This document shows positions 16,476-26,149 of a DNA stretch of 51,609 bases, piece by piece. Below the pieces are notes generated by a model. The model made no database searches and had not been told where the DNA came from. It saw only the letters and a list, made by a program, of their open reading frames with translations. Positions within the stretch are counted from its first letter, which is position 1. The number at the start of each line of letters is the position of its first letter. The stretch is from NCBI RefSeq assembly GCF_009758415.1, contig NZ_WQRF01000012.1, positions 1 through 51,609 on the forward strand. Reading direction: 5' to 3'. This DNA is from Devosia marina (lineage in GTDB: Bacteria > Pseudomonadota > Alphaproteobacteria > Rhizobiales > Devosiaceae). The position numbers and the translations under genes were made by a program.

Positions 16476-17168
16476 ATGTTCAATATCGACCAGATCCTTA
16501 AGTCCTTGCAGACCGACCAGAACACCCAACGCACCGCCATGACCGGCGCGGCTGGTCTTGCTGCAGGCATGCTCCTGTCCGGTGGCAAGCCCGGAAAGCT
16601 TTTGGGCAATGCGGTAAAAGTCGGCGCCATCGCCGCCGTCGGCGGTCTCGCCTACAAGGCCTGGCAGAACCATCAGCAGGGCCAGTCGGCACCCGCAGGC
16701 ACTCAGCCTCCGCGCGAAGACGCCTTCATCCCCGCCCCGACCGACACGGCAGCGCAGGAAGAACTGGGCAAGACCCTGGTGCGCGCCATGATTGCCGCCG
16801 CCAAGGCCGATGGCCGCATCGACGCTGCGGAGAAGGAAGCAATCTTCGAAAAGCTCAAGACCATGCCGCTATCCGCCGAGGAAAAGGCTTGGGTCTTTGA
16901 TGAGCTTTCAACCCCGCTCGACATCAATGCCGTTGTCGCCCGCGCCGATACCCCCGAACACGCCGCCGAAATCTACGCTGCCTCGCTCGTCGCCATCAGC
17001 GCCGACACGGCGGCAGAGCAGGCCTATCTTGAGGCTTTGGCCATCAAGCTCAAGCTTGACCCGGCCCTGGTGGCCGAAATTCACCGCCAGGCCGATGAGA
17101 AGGCCCCTCTGCCTGCCGCCACTCCGCCATCGCCCTGGGCCTATACGCCCAATACTAGCAACATCTGA
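16476..17168 (+). CDS. DUF533 (YebE-like / TerB-like) protein
   Basis: A 230-residue protein. The N-terminal half has a glycine/alanine-rich hydrophobic stretch (~25-62, GAAGLAAGMLLSGGKPG and AIAAVGGLAYKAW) that may insert into the membrane. A Gln/Pro linker leads to a C-terminal helical TerB-like domain (~95-215) with LVRAMIAAAKADGRIDAAEK and the acidic metal-type motif. This is the DUF533 layout. The function is unknown; homologues turn up in stress or envelope contexts. GGGAG precedes the ATG. It is transcribed alone. Confidence 0.85.
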   Translation: MFNIDQILKSLQTDQNTQRTAMTGAAGLAAGMLLSGGKPGKLLGNAVKVGAIAAVGGLAYKAWQNHQQGQSAPAGTQPPREDAFIPAPTDTAAQEELGKTLVRAMIAAAKADGRIDAAEKEAIFEKLKTMPLSAEEKAWVFDELSTPLDINAVVARADTPEHAAEIYAASLVAISADTAAEQAYLEALAIKLKLDPALVAEIHRQADEKAPLPAATPPSPWAYTPNTSNI

Positions 17169-17252
17169 AATGCCGGGCTGCGCGGACAAAGTTTGCGTAG
17201 CCCCAATATACGGTGCCGGTCAGTTCCAGTTGTCGATACTGACGTCTTAGGG

Positions 17253-17556
17253 ATGCAGCGAGTCCTGGCCCAGACCGACCCCGAAACCGGCGACATCCTG
17301 CGCAGCATCGAATCCAACCGCTTCGTCACCGGGGTGACCTGGGTCGATGGCGAACTCCAGCATGGCGCGTGGCAGGACGCGCGCAGCGATCTCCGCCACA
17401 TCGATCCAGATTCCGGCAATGTCATTGAGCTGGTCGAAATGCCCGAGGGTACGGGTGTATAGGGCTGGAATCCGTCGGGGCGGAGCGCTTTTTCTGTGGC
17501 GGCGGCAGTAGCGGCAAGCTGCGCGCCGTACGCGTCCGGGCCCGGCCGTCTGACTA
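17253..17556 (+). pseudogene. Decayed beta-propeller gene remnant (Vgb / glutaminyl-cyclase-like)
   Basis: The frame from 17253 encodes a single repeat-rich segment with TDPETGDILRSIESNRF, VTGVTWVDGEL and HIDPDSGNVIELVEMPEGTG, then hits a TAG at 17460. In the next frame the expected continuation appears at once, with GLESVGAERFFCGGGSSGK. This matches the C-terminal end of soluble beta-propeller proteins of the glutaminyl-cyclase or virginiamycin-lyase-like type as I recall them. A one-base deletion near 17460 explains the break. The N-terminal two thirds of such a protein is missing, since the DUF533 gene ends 85 bp upstream. Homology is judged by eye. Confidence 0.6.
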
Positions 17557-17775
17557 TTTGCCGCTGCGCTTGATCGACTTGATCTCCAGCGGGGGCATAC
17601 CGGACTTTTCCGAGATGACCCTGTCCTGTTCCATGATCGCGGCACGCGCCGGCTCGTCGCCGTCCAGGCCACCGAGTAGGCTTGCATCGACCTTGCGGTT
17701 GGACCGCTGCGAGCCGTCCTCATAAACAATATCGAACATTACGAATTCTGTACGGGCGGTCGGCTTCCTGGCCAT
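17554..17775 (-). CDS. Small conserved hypothetical protein
   Basis: A 73-residue basic/hydrophilic protein with a beta-rich start (TEFVMFDIVYEDGSQRSNRK) and a C-terminal segment MPPLEIKSIKRSGK. AAGGAAG lies 7 bp upstream of the ATG. The layout resembles small conserved proteins of Hyphomicrobiales; I cannot name a function. It reads away from the decayed propeller gene and lies downstream of hlyU behind a terminator, so it is likely its own transcript. Confidence 0.65.
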   Translation of the reverse strand: MARKPTARTEFVMFDIVYEDGSQRSNRKVDASLLGGLDGDEPARAAIMEQDRVISEKSGMPPLEIKSIKRSGK

Positions 17776-17798
17776 TCTGGCTTCCTTTCAAAACAGAA

Positions 17799-17823
17799 AC
17801 CGCGAGCCGGTGTGGCTCGCGGT
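17799..17823 (-). terminator. Terminator at the end of the rpoD-hlyU group
   Basis: A 10-bp perfect stem, ACCGCGAGCC / GGCTCGCGGT, with a 5-base loop. On the minus strand it is followed by TTCTGTTTTG. It lies 27 bp after the hlyU-like stop. Confidence 0.75.
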
Positions 17824-17849
17824 CGTCGGTCAATTTGTACTTGCGCGTC

Positions 17850-18137
17850 TTAGCGGTAAATCTGGTCGCCCTGCTCGTCGATGATCTGGCGTCCCTTGCT
17901 CAGCGCCAACGCCACCAGATCCTCACGCGAACTCATCTTGTCGGCACGAATAAAGCGATAGGTCTTGAGTTCATCCCCCACCTGCTTTTCGATCAAGCCC
18001 GCCAGCTGCAATTCGCTGCCCGCTTTCATCTCGATGGCCTTGATCTGATAGCCCTTGTAGCCCTCTTCGCCCAAGACCTTGTCGCCTTCCGGTTCCGGGG
18101 CGGCGCCACCGCCGAAGAGCTTTTTGAAGAACGACAT
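17850..18137 (-). CDS. HlyU-family protein
   Basis: A 95-residue protein of the HlyU family, with KKLFGGG at the start, the central EEGYKGYQIKAIEMKAGSELQ and RFIRADKMSSREDLVALAL, and KGRQIIDEQGDQIYR at the end. The family name derives from a haemolysin activator annotation, but these short rhizobial members lack a DNA-binding domain and their role is unknown. AGGAGG precedes the start. Its ATG overlaps the upstream DUF2442 stop by one base (TAATG), so the two are coupled. Confidence 0.85.
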   Translation of the reverse strand: MSFFKKLFGGGAAPEPEGDKVLGEEGYKGYQIKAIEMKAGSELQLAGLIEKQVGDELKTYRFIRADKMSSREDLVALALSKGRQIIDEQGDQIYR

Positions 18138-18442
18138 TACGGGCCTCCTATCTGTCCTGTTCTGCGCGCTGGCCGGGGTCTTTGCAACTCACCGCGCTTG
18201 TCCATCTCCTCCTGCAACCAAAGCGGCGAGATGTCAAAATAGTTCGGCCAGATCGGCTTGCCATTCACTAGGTCGACCTGGGCGAAATAGCGCCGGTCCC
18301 GCAACGCCTCGGTGCCTTCGCCGCGCTCGGCAAGCATCGAGGCCGCATTGAACGTGCCCCAGGTACCGTCCGAAAACGTCACCACCAGCTTGAAGGGAAT
18401 GGCGGTGCGCAGTGAGGTGAGTTTGAGCTGGGGAGCAGCCAT
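18137..18442 (-). CDS. DUF2442-like protein
   Basis: A 101-residue protein. Its first ~75 residues fit the DUF2442 pattern, a small beta-rich domain seen in toxin-antitoxin and phage-related contexts: LVVTFSDGTWGTFNA, a helix, then YFAQVDLVNGKPIWPNYFDISP. The Arg/Gly/Pro-rich C terminus looks unstructured. It begins 11 bp after the rpoD stop and overlaps hlyU by one base, so it probably rides on the rpoD transcript. No partner toxin is visible. Function unknown. Confidence 0.7.
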   Translation of the reverse strand: MAAPQLKLTSLRTAIPFKLVVTFSDGTWGTFNAASMLAERGEGTEALRDRRYFAQVDLVNGKPIWPNYFDISPLWLQEEMDKRGELQRPRPARRTGQIGGP

Positions 18443-18453
18443 CAGCTACTCTC

Positions 18454-20502
<2,049 letters not shown>

Positions 20503-20692
20503 CTGGTACTCCTCGGGACCCACGGGCGAGTGGTCCCGGCTGTGTCTTAGGTGGTGACAACTCAAGACAAGGTAAAGGTTCCATCACCGGAGCGTTAACA
20601 CGCTCGTGTGACATGGCTCGCTTTCGGGGATTGTGGCAGTGATTCGCCACAACGCAAAATCGCGCAGCGTCGCCAGTCTCTCGGGTCTCCCC

Positions 20693-22636
20693 TCAAAAAC
20701 TGCGAGTTGCGCGTCCCGATAGCGAACCAAATCCTTCGATCAATGCCTCTGTGCCATCGACAGTGGTAATCTGGTTCTTGATGTCCCGCAGCCTTTCAAA
20801 GGTTTCTTCGCTCGGGTCTTCGCCCAGCGCGGCTTCGGCTGCCTTCAACTCCCTATTTAGCTGAACTTTCTTGTTATGCAAGGCCAGCGCGTGACTTAAT
20901 CCGGTCTCGGCGTCCACCAGGGCCGTCTCTGCGCTGACTTGCCACACACCCTGTCGCGTCAGTGATTCGGTCATCCGCTGCAGCGCCGGACCATGTCCGC
21001 GCACCCCCAGCGCCGCGCGCAGATCATCGGCAGTGATATCGTGATGCCGGACCACCAGCGCCAGGATGTCACCCAGCACCTTCTGCGCCACCGGCGTCTC
21101 GCAATCGAGGGCCGCCAGCGCCTCGAACTGGTCTTCGACCAGCGCCGGATGATTGACCAGCGACAGAATGATCGTCGCCTCACGCGGGCTGGCATCAGCT
21201 GCCGCTCCTGTCCTGAGCAGGCGTGAATTGCGCAGCGTGTCCGAAACGACCAGGCGCGGAGTGCCGCGACCCGGATAGCCATAGGCTCCGCTCTGCCCAT
21301 AGGCCGGCTTGCCACCGCCCCGCCAGTTTTCGCGCCCGCCACCCTGGCGCAGCGGCGCAAAGAACGCCTTCAGCTTCTCGTCAAAGGCCTGCGCATAGTG
21401 GAAGCGCACGGTCGAATCCTGAATGCCATTGGCCCGCTCGCGCAAACGTGCCTGGAGCGCAGCACGCTCTTCGGGCGCCTCGGGCACCAGCCCGCCCGTC
21501 TCGAAACTCCACACCATGTCCGAAAGGCTACGCGCCTTTTCGATCACTTCGGCAAAGGCACCACGCCCCTGTGCCTTGATCAGGTCGTCCGGATCCTGCC
21601 CCTCCGGCAGGGTGGCAATCTTGACGCTCTTGCCCGGCTTGAGATGCGGCAGGATCAGGTCCGCGGCACGCTCGGCGGCCTTGAGGCCGGCCTTGTCCCC
21701 GTCAAAACACAGGATCGGCGTATCGCTCATGCGCCAGAGCAGTTGAATATGCTCCTCCGTCAGCGCCGTCCCCAGCGGTGCCACCGTCCCCTCAAAGCCG
21801 GCGGCCACCGCCGCGATCACGTCGAGATAGCCTTCTACGACAATCACGCTGGCCCCATCGCGTGCGGCCGTGCGCGCGGACTGACCATTGTACAGCGTCT
21901 GCCGTTTGGAAAAGAGCTGCGTCTCCGGCGAGTTGAGATATTTCGCCGGCACATCGGGGCTCATCGCCCGTCCACCAAAGGCGATCACCCGGCCGCGGAA
22001 ATCGGTGATCGGGAACATCACCCGGTTGCGAAACCTGTCATAGGTCAGCGGATCATCGTCGCGGCTGGTCACCAGCCCGGCATCGATCATCGCCTGTCCC
22101 GACACGCCATTGGCCGCCAGATGCTCCTTGAGCCCGTTGCGGCTATCCGGCGCAAAACCGATCCTGAACCGGGCCTGGCTCGCCGGCGTCACTCCGCGCT
22201 CGAACAGATAGCCCCGCGCCCGCGCCCCGATATTGTGCGACAGCGCCGCCTCGAAATATTTCGTCGCCAGTTCCATGACGTCAGCCAGCCCGCGCTGCGC
22301 CGCTTCGCGCTTTTCGGTGCGCTCGTCCCGCGCCGGCATCTGCACGCCGGCCATCCCCGCCAGCTTCTCCACCGCCTCGGGGAAGCTCATTCCGGCCTTT
22401 TCGGTCAGAAAGCGGAAATGGTCGCCCGTCGCGCCACAGCCAAAGCAGTGATAGATGCCGCGCCGGTCATCGGCATGAAAGCTTGGACTTTTCTCGGCGT
22501 GAAACGGGCAGCAGGCCCACATATCGCCCTTGCCCGGCTGGCTTTTGCGCTTGTCCCACAGCACATGTTCGCCCACCACCTGCGTAATCGGCAGGCGCTG
22601 GCGAATTTCGTCCAGGAACGTATCGGTAAAGCGCAT
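20693..22636 (-). CDS. dnaG: DnaG, DNA primase
   Basis: Synthesises RNA primers for replication. The 647 residues comprise an N-terminal zinc-binding domain (C43, H46, then C64 and C67 in YHCFGCGATG) and the primase core (~120-260). The TOPRIM catalytic segment VIVVEGYLDVIA precedes a metal-binding DGDKAG, and a C-terminal helical DnaB-interaction domain follows. All catalytic motifs are intact. It is followed by rpoD and reads away from the small secreted protein gene at 22694. In many Hyphomicrobiales yqeY lies just upstream; here a ~2.8-kb segment intervenes. Confidence 0.97.
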   Translation of the reverse strand: MRFTDTFLDEIRQRLPITQVVGEHVLWDKRKSQPGKGDMWACCPFHAEKSPSFHADDRRGIYHCFGCGATGDHFRFLTEKAGMSFPEAVEKLAGMAGVQMPARDERTEKREAAQRGLADVMELATKYFEAALSHNIGARARGYLFERGVTPASQARFRIGFAPDSRNGLKEHLAANGVSGQAMIDAGLVTSRDDDPLTYDRFRNRVMFPITDFRGRVIAFGGRAMSPDVPAKYLNSPETQLFSKRQTLYNGQSARTAARDGASVIVVEGYLDVIAAVAAGFEGTVAPLGTALTEEHIQLLWRMSDTPILCFDGDKAGLKAAERAADLILPHLKPGKSVKIATLPEGQDPDDLIKAQGRGAFAEVIEKARSLSDMVWSFETGGLVPEAPEERAALQARLRERANGIQDSTVRFHYAQAFDEKLKAFFAPLRQGGGRENWRGGGKPAYGQSGAYGYPGRGTPRLVVSDTLRNSRLLRTGAAADASPREATIILSLVNHPALVEDQFEALAALDCETPVAQKVLGDILALVVRHHDITADDLRAALGVRGHGPALQRMTESLTRQGVWQVSAETALVDAETGLSHALALHNKKVQLNRELKAAEAALGEDPSEETFERLRDIKNQITTVDGTEALIEGFGSLSGRATRSF

Positions 22637-22693
22637 GTGTGTTATCTAGGCGCTCATAGCGCCCAAGTCATCAGCAGAGAGTTTTCCACAGCC

Positions 22694-23083
22694 ATGCCCA
22701 AAGCCAAGATGCCCGTCGCCGTTCTTCTTGCCCTCACCGCAGGGCCGGCACTGGCCATCGGCGTGACGCTATGGGTGGTCAACGACATGGTACCTGCCTG
22801 CGTTGTCACCGAAGCCGAGCGCCTTACCGCGCCAGATGGGGAATATGATCTGGTAACATTCTCTCGCGCTTGCGGCGAGACACCACCCAATATCCAGGCC
22901 GCGCTTGTCCCGCCCGGTGAAGAAGTGCCCTTCGATGCCGCCAGCTTTGTCTCTGTCGTCGAGGCCACCGAACTTACCCCGCGCTGGATCGCGGACGGCC
23001 AGATCGAGATCACCCTGCCCCAGACCGGCGAAGTGCTACGTCAGGACGAGACAGTGGCGGACATTCCCGTCGTGTACCGTTGA
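22694..23083 (+). CDS. Small secreted or membrane-anchored hypothetical protein
   Basis: A 129-residue protein with an N-terminal hydrophobic segment (~6-29, VAVLLALTAGPALAIGVTL) that can serve as a signal or anchor. A soluble domain of unknown family follows, with two cysteines (CVVTEAE and SRACGETPP) likely to form a disulfide. I do not recognise it. The reading frame continues far upstream only because it runs antisense through dnaG; ATG 22694 in the dnaG promoter gap is the realistic start, though its ribosome site is weak. Confidence 0.6.
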   Translation: MPKAKMPVAVLLALTAGPALAIGVTLWVVNDMVPACVVTEAERLTAPDGEYDLVTFSRACGETPPNIQAALVPPGEEVPFDAASFVSVVEATELTPRWIADGQIEITLPQTGEVLRQDETVADIPVVYR

Positions 23084-23096
23084 GGCAACACACCAA

Positions 23097-23657
23097 TCAG
23101 GCCTTGCTCGCCTGGTACAACCGCCAGGCCCAGCCAAACAGGCCGATGGCAAAGATGATCAGCAGGATGCCGCCGATGACCATCCCCACCCAAGCGCTGA
23201 GCAGCGGGAACAGCAGCAAGACCAGACCGAGCAGCACATAGGATGCGCCCGAAAGCACCACCGGCCAGATCCGCGCATAGCTCTCGCGCTCCCGTACGAT
23301 CACCACGATTTGCATCACCCCGACGACAATCGCGGCAAGCCCCACCAGGGTGGAGATGAAGGTCACGGTAAAGATGGTGGCCAGCAAGGGGCTGATCAGG
23401 ATCACCACGCCCAGCACCAGCGAGGCAGCATTGGCCACCACGTCGAACCAGTAATTGCCGCTCTTGCCGCCACCGAAGGTCAGGCTCCAAAGCCCCAGCG
23501 CGCCGTCGATCAGCAGCAAGATGCCGCCGAACACCAGCAGCACCGCAAGCGCCTCCAGCGGCCAGATCACCGCATAGATCCCCGCCGCCAGCATCAGCAG
23601 GCCACGCAATGCCGTTGCCAGTGCAAACCGTTTTCTGGTCTCAGACGAAACAGGCAT
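23097..23657 (-). CDS. HdeD-family membrane protein (DUF308)
   Basis: A 186-residue protein with six predicted TM helices arranged as three similar hairpins, each ending in an ILL(I/L)IDG/GILLI-type pattern. This is the DUF308/HdeD fold. In enterobacteria HdeD belongs to an acid-resistance island; rhizobial homologues are uncharacterised. The start follows GGAGG. It is convergent with the small secreted protein at 22694 (13 bp apart) and divergent from the MFS transporter. Confidence 0.88.
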   Translation of the reverse strand: MPVSSETRKRFALATALRGLLMLAAGIYAVIWPLEALAVLLVFGGILLLIDGALGLWSLTFGGGKSGNYWFDVVANAASLVLGVVILISPLLATIFTVTFISTLVGLAAIVVGVMQIVVIVRERESYARIWPVVLSGASYVLLGLVLLLFPLLSAWVGMVIGGILLIIFAIGLFGWAWRLYQASKA

Positions 23658-23838
23658 TTCACCCTCCTTGCGGCAAGCCGCATCCCGTTCACCGCTGGCA
23701 GCTTAGCCGCACTTGCAGAGTCGCCCAAGCTTTTGCCTGCTATAGATTTTCTAAATCAGTCAGGCCAAATTGTGCATTGCACCTGGTCCTCGTCCGTGGA
23801 ATGTGGCGCCATACCCTCCTCCCCTCGCGGCCCTGACC

Positions 23839-25029
23839 ATGTCCCTGCCCCTGCTTGCCCTGTTTCTGGCGGCCTTTGCTTTTGGCACGGCCGAATTCGT
23901 CATTGCCGGTGTCCTGCCCGACGTTGCCCTGGGGCTCGGCGTGTCCATTCCTGTCGCCGGTTACCTGGTTTCGGGTTATGCCATCGGCATTGCCATTGGT
24001 GGCCCGGCCCTGGCCGTCCTGTCCAAGAAGATGAACCGCAAGCTGCTGGTCATCCTGCTTGGGCTCGGCTTCACGATCGGCCAGGCGCTCTGCGCCATCG
24101 CGCCCAATTTCGAGCTGCTGCTTCTCGCCCGCGTCTTCGTTTCGGTGCTGCACGGCGCCTATTTCGGTATCGCCTTTGTCCTGGCCACCAGCATTGTTCC
24201 GCCGGCCCGGCGTGGTTTTGCCATGGCGCTGATCCTCTCGGGTCTCACCGTATCCAACGTTCTGGGCGTGCCGGGCGGTACGGCGATCGGCACGATGCTG
24301 GGCTGGCGCGCCACCTTCTGGGCGGTCGGCCTGCTCGGCCTTGCGGCAACCCTGGTCATTGCCGCCGTGCTGCCCGCAAGGGCCGGTTCGGGCGCGGCCC
24401 AGGGCAGTTTCCGGCGTGAATTTGCAGCCCTTGGGCGCCAGCAGGTGTTTCTGGGCTTTCTCATCGCCATCCTGGTGATGACTGGGCAATACAGTCTCTT
24501 CACCTATATCGCCCCATTGCTGCTCACGGTCACTGGCGTGGGAAGCCAGGCCATTCCGATCATTCTGCTGTTGTTTGGCGTTGGCGCAACGGTTGGTGTC
24601 TTCATCGGCGGGCGCCTCGCCGACTGGCGCCTCATGCCCTCGCTGATCGCCATTCTCACGCTCCAAACGACACTCTTTGTCAGCCTCTACTTCGCCGCAC
24701 CCTATTCCGTCCCAATGTCCATCGCGGTCATCCTGTGGGGCGGCGCCACCTTTGCCTTCGGATCGCCCCTGCAGTCCCGCATGCTGCTCTGGGCCGCCGA
24801 CGGCCCGAACCTGACTTCAGCGCTCATTCCGGCCGGATTTAACATCGGCATCGCTATTGGCGCCGTCCTGGGTGCGGCGCTGATCGAAGCGGGCCTGGGC
24901 TATCAGGCCCTGCCGCTGATCGGCGCCGTCTCGCTCGCCTTCGCCGTATTGATAGCTGCCTTCTCGGCCTTTCTGGAGCGCCGCAGCAGCACCGTCCCGC
25001 CGCTCCCGGAGGGCGTTCCCGCGCAATAG
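23839..25029 (+). CDS. MFS transporter, DHA1-type (drug/metabolite exporter)
   Basis: A 396-residue membrane protein with 12 predicted TM helices. It opens with the DHA1-type segment FAFGTAEFVIAGVLPDVA in TM1. The cytoplasmic loop after TM2 carries LSKKMNRK, and the antiporter-like glycine/proline motif GLTVSNVLGVPGGTAIG lies in TM5. These match exporters of the AraJ/Cmx/PbuE kind; the substrate is unknown. I chose ATG 23839 because it begins TM1 directly. A small inverted repeat GATTT-TCT-AAATC at 23745-23757 upstream could bind a regulator, but no regulator gene is adjacent. Confidence 0.88.
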   Translation: MSLPLLALFLAAFAFGTAEFVIAGVLPDVALGLGVSIPVAGYLVSGYAIGIAIGGPALAVLSKKMNRKLLVILLGLGFTIGQALCAIAPNFELLLLARVFVSVLHGAYFGIAFVLATSIVPPARRGFAMALILSGLTVSNVLGVPGGTAIGTMLGWRATFWAVGLLGLAATLVIAAVLPARAGSGAAQGSFRREFAALGRQQVFLGFLIAILVMTGQYSLFTYIAPLLLTVTGVGSQAIPIILLLFGVGATVGVFIGGRLADWRLMPSLIAILTLQTTLFVSLYFAAPYSVPMSIAVILWGGATFAFGSPLQSRMLLWAADGPNLTSALIPAGFNIGIAIGAVLGAALIEAGLGYQALPLIGAVSLAFAVLIAAFSAFLERRSSTVPPLPEGVPAQ

Positions 25030-25100
25030 CAAGAATGCGTTAAGCTTTCGCTGACCAACACCGTGCAGCAGCACTGCGTCCTGGTATCGGCTCCAAACAA

Positions 25101-25499
25101 TTGGGCCGAGGACTCCACATCTGTTGTCAGCGTCGTTGGCTTCACGGCGATTGCTGCTATCACTCTGCCGCCCTGACCGGACTGCTCAATCGCAGGGCAT
25201 TGTTCGAGGAATTTGATGCAAAATTACCCGGGGCAAGTTCCACCATCGTCATATTTGACCTCGATCAGTTCAAGCTGATCAACGACAACATGGGACACGC
25301 CCATGGCGATGAACTGCTCAAGCGTTTCGCAGACACTTTGGGGACGCCCATCCGCGCCACCGCTAGTGCCGGCATCGCCATACCAGGAAAAGAGGAACCC
25401 TTCTCCTCGGTCCTTAGCCGCGCCGACGCTGCCCACGACAAAGCCGAGCAGGCTGGCCGAAACCAGGTACACATCGCTCCGTTCCGCTTGGTCGCATGA
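25101..25499 (+). pseudogene. Degenerate GGDEF (diguanylate cyclase) gene
   Basis: From about 25173 the frame encodes the start of a GGDEF domain (LTGLLNRRALFEEF, then FDLDQFKLINDNMGHAHGDE). It then jumps from LLKRFADTLG straight to the domain's final part, RATASAGIAIPGKEE and RADAAHDKAEQAGRNQV. About 40-50 residues, including the GGDEF active-site motif itself, are missing without breaking the frame. The residues before 25173 do not resemble a sensor or TM region. The product could not make c-di-GMP. I read it as a remnant of a larger membrane cyclase gene. Confidence 0.7.
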
Positions 25500-25505
25500 T
25501 CCGGG

Positions 25506-25958
25506 TCAGGCGCTCAGCGCCGCCCGCACCAGTCCACTGGCCTTGCCGAAATCGATTCGCCCCGGATAGTCGGCCTTGAGCTGGGCGATCACCTTGCCCA
25601 TGTCCTTGGGGCCTTCAGCGCCGGTGGCCGCAATCGCCGCGGTGATGGCCTCGGCAACCTCCTCGTCACTCAGCCCCTTGGGCAGGAACTCGTTGAGAAT
25701 GTCGATCTCTTCCTTTTCCACCGTGGCCAGATCGCTTCGCCCGGCCTGCGCATAAATGGCAAAGCTCTCTTCGCGCTGCTTCACCATTTTCTGAATCATC
25801 GCCAGAATTTCGTCATTGGTGGCCGGGCCCTTGCCGTCACCGCGATTGGCAATATCGCGGTCCTTGATCGCCGAATTGATCGACCGCAAGGTCACGGTGC
25901 GCCGCTGATCCCGGGCCTTGAGCGCCAGTTTGAGCCCTTCGCTGATGTCTTCGCGCAT
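25506..25958 (-). CDS. GatB/YqeY-domain protein
   Basis: A 150-residue helical protein of the YqeY family, related to the C-terminal tRNA-binding tail of GatB. Family features include MREDISEGLKLALKARDQ, the RRTVTLRSINSAIKDRDI segment, QREESFAIYAQAGR and FLPKGLSDEEV. It may take part in tRNA-dependent amidation or bind tRNA; its role is not proven. It is divergent from carA, a neighbour pair widely conserved in alphaproteobacteria, where dnaG often follows. I chose ATG 25958; an earlier in-frame codon would add an unconserved leader. Confidence 0.92.
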   Translation of the reverse strand: MREDISEGLKLALKARDQRRTVTLRSINSAIKDRDIANRGDGKGPATNDEILAMIQKMVKQREESFAIYAQAGRSDLATVEKEEIDILNEFLPKGLSDEEVAEAITAAIAATGAEGPKDMGKVIAQLKADYPGRIDFGKASGLVRAALSA

Positions 25959-26149
25959 GTGTCGTCTGGCTCCTTGCCATGCAATTTGTCGCTCCCATAT
26001 AGGCAACAAACGCAGGCTTCGCCACTTGCGCTGTCTGCCATGGCCTTCTAAGAGGAGGCCTCAACCGACATCATTGCCGCGGCTGTGGGCAGGCCTCCCC
26101 GCCACCACTCATGCCGCGCGCCCCGATAAACCGAGCTTGGAGATCCAAA

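Noticed and set aside
21398..22693. The long upstream part of the frame that ends at 23083
   Set aside because: It runs antisense through dnaG. Only the part from ATG 22694 looks like a protein with a signal or anchor helix.
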